From: Mycolicibacterium helvum
GTDB lineage: Bacteria; Actinomycetota; Actinomycetes; Mycobacteriales; Mycobacteriaceae
NCBI RefSeq assembly: GCF_010731895.1
Contig: NZ_AP022596.1
Location: 4,278,001-4,342,000 of the forward strand
DNA: 64,000 nt
Direction of reading: 5' to 3'
The position numbers and the translations under genes were made by a program. Under the pieces are notes generated by a model. That model saw only the letters and a list, made by a program, of their open reading frames with translations. It searched no databases and had not been told where the DNA came from. Within the stretch, counting starts at the first letter, position 1, and each line of letters starts with the position of its first letter. Below are positions 59,669 through 64,000 of the stretch, piece after piece.

Positions 59669-59873
59669 AGCGTTCACCGCTCGACGCGGTGCACGTGATC
59701 GCGCGCGGTCCACACTGAAGAAGACCTCTGGGCGGCGTCCCGATAAATCCGCCGTCCCCGTGAGAGCCGACGACCAGCAGGTCTTCTGCACTGACGCTGT
59801 CGAGCAGTACCTGGGCGGCTTTCCCTTTAACTGTCTCCTGCGTGATTCGGACCGGATCCGCGGCGTAGACGGT
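59669..59873 (-). pseudogene. Universal stress protein C-terminal remnant
   Basis: Directly after the gap stop, and in the same minus-strand frame, the sequence reads TVYAADPVRITQETVKGKAA then QVLLDSVSAEDLLVVGSHGD and GGFIG, the C-terminal USP pattern (ADLLVVGSxGxGGF). The following nucleotide-binding tail is degraded. No N-terminal half, start codon or ribosome site is present. Reads as a truncated USP gene, the kind common in DosR-controlled regions. Confidence 0.6.
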
Positions 59874-60914
<1,041 letters not shown>

Positions 60915-61024
60915 CTATCAAGCAAATCGGCACTTTCGTCGCGCGTGTCTGTCGCGCGCGCCCTCTCAATTCTCACCGCCCGGGACGCCGGGTAGTAGAG
61001 GACAACGTCCCCGGACATCCAGGG

Positions 61025-61339
61025 GGCGGTACCACGGCCGAGGGTATCCACCTCGCGGCGATCGCCGGCAGCGTCGACCTGATGCAGCGCTGCTTCACCG
61101 GGCTGGAAACCCGTTCCGGCCGGATCATTCTGTCCCCGCACTGGCCAGAAAAACTGGGTGTGTTGGCAGTTCCGATTCACTATCGCGGCCTACATCTGCA
61201 CCTTCGGGTGCACCTTCGGGTCAGCGGCAAGGGTGTGATCATCAGCGTGGATCCGCGCGAGACCGGCGGAGCTGGGATTCGGCACGTTGCAAGTCGACAC
61301 CTTGTCGCGGTGTGCCGGTCAGTAGTGGCGTGTACTTAG
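61025..61339 (+). pseudogene. Glycoside hydrolase family 65 C-terminal remnant
   Basis: The plus-strand frame GGTTAEGIHLAAIAGSVDLM QRCFTGLETRSG, then RIILSPHWPEKL and IHYRGLHLHLRVHLRVSGKG, matches the C-terminus of GH65 (kojibiose/maltose/trehalose phosphorylase-like) proteins. No start or catalytic domain precedes it. A 12-base tandem duplication (CACCTTCGGGTG/C) doubles the HLRV strand. The frame closes at TAG 61337-61339, overlapping the arcC stop. A relic of a larger gene now replaced or deleted. Confidence 0.65.
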
Positions 61340-62274
61340 TTGCGATTGCGGGACGGCTCCCGTCTTAGACGAATGGTGGTGCCGGCGGTGCCCGCGAACA
61401 AGGCTGGCGCGTCATCCAGAGCCCCGATTGTTGCCGGCTTTCCGGTCGCGGAGACGAAGCGGCGGCAGGCCTCGGTCTTGGGCCCCATCGACCCGGCCGG
61501 GAACTGCATGTTGGCCAGCTCGTGCAGATCGACCTCTGTCAGTTGCGCGGATTGTGGCGTGCCGTAATTGATCATGACGCCCGCGACGTCGGTCAGGACC
61601 ATCAGGCGCTGAGCGCCGACGGCGATGCCAAGCAATGCCGCGACGTAATCCTTGTCCACAACCGCTTCGACACCTCTTAGCGCACCGGCGGTGTCTTCGG
61701 CCACGGGGGCGCCGCCACCGCCGCCGGCAATCACCACAATTCCGCTGTCGAGCAGTGCGGTGATGGAGTGTTGCTCGATGATGCGGTGCGGTTCGGGTGA
61801 GGCCACGACCCGGCGCCACCGACCGCCGTCGGCGGCGATCGTCCAGCCGTGCACGTCGGCCAACTCCCGGGCCCGCTCCCGCGGATAACCGGGGCCGACA
61901 AACTTGGTCGGAGCGCTGAACGCCGGGTCGGCTGAATCGACCAGCGTTTGGGTGACCATGGCCACGATCGGCTTGCCCACCCCCGCATTGCGCAGGGCCT
62001 GCGCGAGCCAGTAGCCGATCATTCCCTGGGTCTGCGCGACGAGGTCATCCAGCGGGTAGGGGCAGTTCAGGGCAGGGTCGGTTTCGCTTTCCAACGCCAG
62101 CAAGCCGACCTGGGGGCCGTTGCCGTGGCAGATGAGTACATCGTGGCTGGCCGCCAACGGCGCAATCGCCTCGGCGGCGACGCGCACGTGTTTGAGCTGG
62201 ATGCCGGCGTCCGGGCTCTCCCCGCGCGCAAGCAGAGCGTTGCCCCCCAACGCGATGACGATTCGCACCGTCAC
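61336..62274 (-). CDS. arcC: Carbamate kinase
   Basis: 312 residues, normal for the family. It makes ATP from carbamoyl phosphate and ADP, the energy-yielding last step of arginine deiminase fermentation. Motifs: [10 protein letters not shown] near the start, [37 protein letters not shown] and the C-terminal [19 protein letters not shown] 62274 overlaps the OTC stop (GTGA); GTG 62268 is an alternative. Confidence 0.95.
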   Translation of the reverse strand: MTVRIVIALGGNALLARGESPDAGIQLKHVRVAAEAIAPLAASHDVLICHGNGPQVGLLALESETDPALNCPYPLDDLVAQTQGMIGYWLAQALRNAGVGKPIVAMVTQTLVDSADPAFSAPTKFVGPGYPRERARELADVHGWTIAADGGRWRRVVASPEPHRIIEQHSITALLDSGIVVIAGGGGGAPVAEDTAGALRGVEAVVDKDYVAALLGIAVGAQRLMVLTDVAGVMINYGTPQSAQLTEVDLHELANMQFPAGSMGPKTEACRRFVSATGKPATIGALDDAPALFAGTAGTTIRLRREPSRNRN

Positions 62275-63281
62275 GCACCGAATGCGTGGGTCATGACCGC
62301 CTTGATGGTGGGCATCCGGTTCGCCGCCTGGTCGAACACGATCGAGGTGGGCGATTCGAAGACGTCCTGGGTGACCTCTGCACCAACGAGTTGGAATTGG
62401 TCGCGCAGTCGGCGCCCGAGATCGGTATCGGCGTTGTGAATCGACGGCAGGCAATGCATGAACTTCGTGTCGGACCGTCCTGTTGCCTGCATGAGCTGCT
62501 CGGTCACCCGATACGGCAGCAACAGCGGTACTCGTCTGGCCCACTCCTCGGTGGACTCGCCCATACTGACCCAGACGTCGGTGTAGACGAAATCGACACC
62601 GCCAACCCCAGTCTCGACGTCGTCGGTGACCAACAGGCGGGCACCGCTGCCGGCGGCCAGCCGGTGGGCGACGTCAACGACGTCGCGAGGTGGCCACAGC
62701 TCCCGCGGTGCGGCGATCCGAACATCCAGCCCGAGCAACGCGCCGGTGACCAATAACGAGCGGGCGACATTATTGCGGCCGTCGCCAAGGAAGCAGTACG
62801 CGATCTGCTCCAGCGGTCCTCGATGATGCTCGGTCATCGTCATGATGTCGGCGAGCATCTGAGTGGGGTGCCACTCGTTGGTGAGCCCGTTCCACACCGG
62901 CACCCCAGCGTCGTCGGCAAGCTCTTCGACAGAGGCCTGGGTGAAGCCGCGGAACGCGATACCGTCGAACATCCGACCCAACACCCGGCCAGTGTCGGTG
63001 ATGGACTCCTCCTTGCCGATGTGGGAGCCGTCGGGTCCGAGGTACGTCACGTGCGCCCCCTGATCATGGGCGGCGACCTCGAATGCGCATCGCGTGCGGG
63101 TGGAAGCCTTTTCGAAGATCAACGCGAAATTCCTGCCCGTGAGTCTCGGGACCTCTGACCCGCTCTGTTTATCGCGTTTGAGCTCGGCCGCCAGGTCGAG
63201 CAAGTCGAGGAACGCGCGCTTGTCCAGATCCAGCTCCTTCAGTAGGGAGCCGGGGTGTCGGCTTGTCGTCAGTGCTGTCAT
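62271..63281 (-). CDS. arcB: Ornithine carbamoyltransferase (probably catabolic)
   Basis: 336 residues. Carbamoyl phosphate loop [25 protein letters not shown], and the ornithine motif [10 protein letters not shown] are intact. The length and context with carbamate kinase match catabolic (arcB) enzymes that phosphorolyse citrulline, rather than the biosynthetic argF normally found in the arg operon. Translationally coupled to arcC. Confidence 0.92.
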   Translation of the reverse strand: MTALTTSRHPGSLLKELDLDKRAFLDLLDLAAELKRDKQSGSEVPRLTGRNFALIFEKASTRTRCAFEVAAHDQGAHVTYLGPDGSHIGKEESITDTGRVLGRMFDGIAFRGFTQASVEELADDAGVPVWNGLTNEWHPTQMLADIMTMTEHHRGPLEQIAYCFLGDGRNNVARSLLVTGALLGLDVRIAAPRELWPPRDVVDVAHRLAAGSGARLLVTDDVETGVGGVDFVYTDVWVSMGESTEEWARRVPLLLPYRVTEQLMQATGRSDTKFMHCLPSIHNADTDLGRRLRDQFQLVGAEVTQDVFESPTSIVFDQAANRMPTIKAVMTHAFGA

Positions 63282-63644
63282 ACCGGGAATGCCTCAGGGT
63301 TGGGGTGGGCACGCGATCTCACCGGAAAGTCCAGTACGGCTTGGCTATTGGCGGTGGACGGCCAAGATGAGATTTGATACCCGAATGTGTCCTGGGCGGT
63401 GAGCGCATCGCTCCCGGGGCCGGGGCGCACCGCGCGCAATCGAACCCGTTCCAAGCCGGCTGGTTTCAGCACCTCTTAGCCAACTCCCTTGCGTGCCAAT
63501 AGTCAACCGAGGCGGCGCCAGCCGGCAGACCTACGGAGGGTTCTGCGGTCACGCCAGAGAAACCGCAGCTGCGAGCGATCCCGCTGGTAGCGTCGAGTCC
63601 AGAGATGGCGGTGGGCTCACGACATCCGTGCTGAAGGAGCTCTT
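63282..63644. other. Divergent promoter region of arcB and enolase genes
   Basis: About 360 bases. A weak DosR-like half site (minus strand TGGACTTTCCGG, 63322-63333) is ~45 bases before the arcB start. A ribosome site GAAGGAG (63632-63638) serves the enolase gene. No protein-like frame. Confidence 0.4.
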
Positions 63645-64000
63645 ATGTCTCTGTGTATTTCGTCGATGGTGGCGATCGAGATCCTCGATTCCCGCGGCCG
63701 TCCAACCCTTCGTGTGCATGCGACGTTGGCTGACGGGCGCAGCGTGGCATCGGGGGTGCCCTCTGGGGCGTCAACCGGGAGCCGAGAGGCGCTCGAGCTG
63801 CGCGACCACGATGAGAACCGGTATTCGGGACTCGGTGTGCAGCAGGCGGTCGCGCACGTCAACGGGCCGATTGCGGATGCGGTGACGGGTCGTCCGTTCG
63901 CCTCGCTCGACGAGGTCGACGACACCCTTCGCGGGCTGGACGGCACTGCGGACAAGTCGCGGTTGGGCGCCAACGCGATAGTGGGCGCGTCGATGGCCGC
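63645..64000 (+). CDS. eno: Enolase, N-terminal part (runs off window)
   Basis: 118 codons are visible. The N-terminal capping domain reads AIEILDSRGRPTLRVHATLA, SGVPSGASTGSREALELRD, RYSGLGVQQAVAHVNGPIAD and LDGTADKSRLGANAIVGASM, all standard for enolase. GAAGGAG precedes ATG 63645. The first residues (MSLCISSMVA) are unlike the usual mycobacterial start, suggesting a second enolase in addition to the housekeeping one. It makes phosphoenolpyruvate, the step that feeds the pyruvate used by NifJ. Confidence 0.93.
   Translation, partial: MSLCISSMVAIEILDSRGRPTLRVHATLADGRSVASGVPSGASTGSREALELRDHDENRYSGLGVQQAVAHVNGPIADAVTGRPFASLDEVDDTLRGLDGTADKSRLGANAIVGASMA

Noticed and set aside
60990..61012. DosR box upstream of gap (GGGGACGTTGTCCTC on the minus strand)
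   Set aside because: The two half sites are separated by three bases, not the four of the DosR consensus, so binding is unlikely.

Overview
The window looks like chromosome from a member of the Mycobacteriaceae, probably a non-tuberculous Mycolicibacterium or Mycobacterium. The signs are high GC, many GTG/TTG starts, dense ATGA/GTGA stop-start overlaps, a complete yrbE-mce operon, a PGRS glycine-rich protein, a deazaflavin (F420)-type oxidoreductase and an ANTAR regulator. Species cannot be fixed from the sequence alone.

Left part (1-8,500): a truncated CHASE3 sensor gene coupled to a response-regulator/PP2C phosphatase, a lipoprotein, a small hypothetical gene, a membrane protein plus cupin pair, a tightly coupled fluoride-channel operon (two crcB genes plus a DUF190 gene), phosphoglucomutase coupled to an MFS exporter, and tRNA-Ala(GGC). 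The tRNA is followed by a 1.8 kb insertion bounded by an imperfect 45-bp copy of the tRNA 3' half. It carries one AAA/DUF4143 ATPase behind three 23-bp-spaced direct repeats and has no integrase. Next come a DUF3297 gene, a VOC protein and a secreted PGRS-glycosidase fusion (11,418-13,940).

Middle part (14,000-34,500): a lipid-transport locus. Two paralogous TetR repressors with visible operators flank a membrane protein. A plus-strand run then encodes a CrtC/AttH-like protein with an in-frame (LAD)6 minisatellite, an APH/ACAD11-type kinase, an AveC-like membrane protein, a phytoene-dehydrogenase-like flavoprotein, YrbEA-YrbEB, MceA-F and five secreted or membrane accessory proteins. A second kinase plus CrtC/AttH-like pair closes the locus on the minus strand. 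The gene order suggests import of a lipid or isoprenoid with enzymatic modification (inference).

34,800-44,100: an F420-type oxidoreductase, an SRPBCC protein and a catabolic group (isochorismatase-like hydrolase, D-2-hydroxyacid dehydrogenase, amidohydrolase, class II aldolase, acyl-CoA synthetase, GntR regulator), then a phasin-like helical protein and a CDF metal transporter.

Right part (44,158-64,000): a compact island for energy and redox balance without oxygen. A minus-strand series encodes a GltD-like flavoprotein, NifJ-type pyruvate:ferredoxin oxidoreductase, a DHOD-like protein and the three-subunit proton-translocating transhydrogenase. Beside it are a GAF-ANTAR regulator, a STAS protein, ArcD-like antiporter, arginine deiminase, a DevS/DosT-like sensor kinase, a second-type GAPDH gene, carbamate kinase, ornithine carbamoyltransferase and the start of an enolase gene. 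Together these give a full arginine deiminase ATP pathway, lower glycolysis and ferredoxin/NAD(P)H exchange. Two decayed genes (universal stress protein C-terminus and GH65 C-terminus) lie in the same island, as expected of an eroding DosR-type dormancy region.
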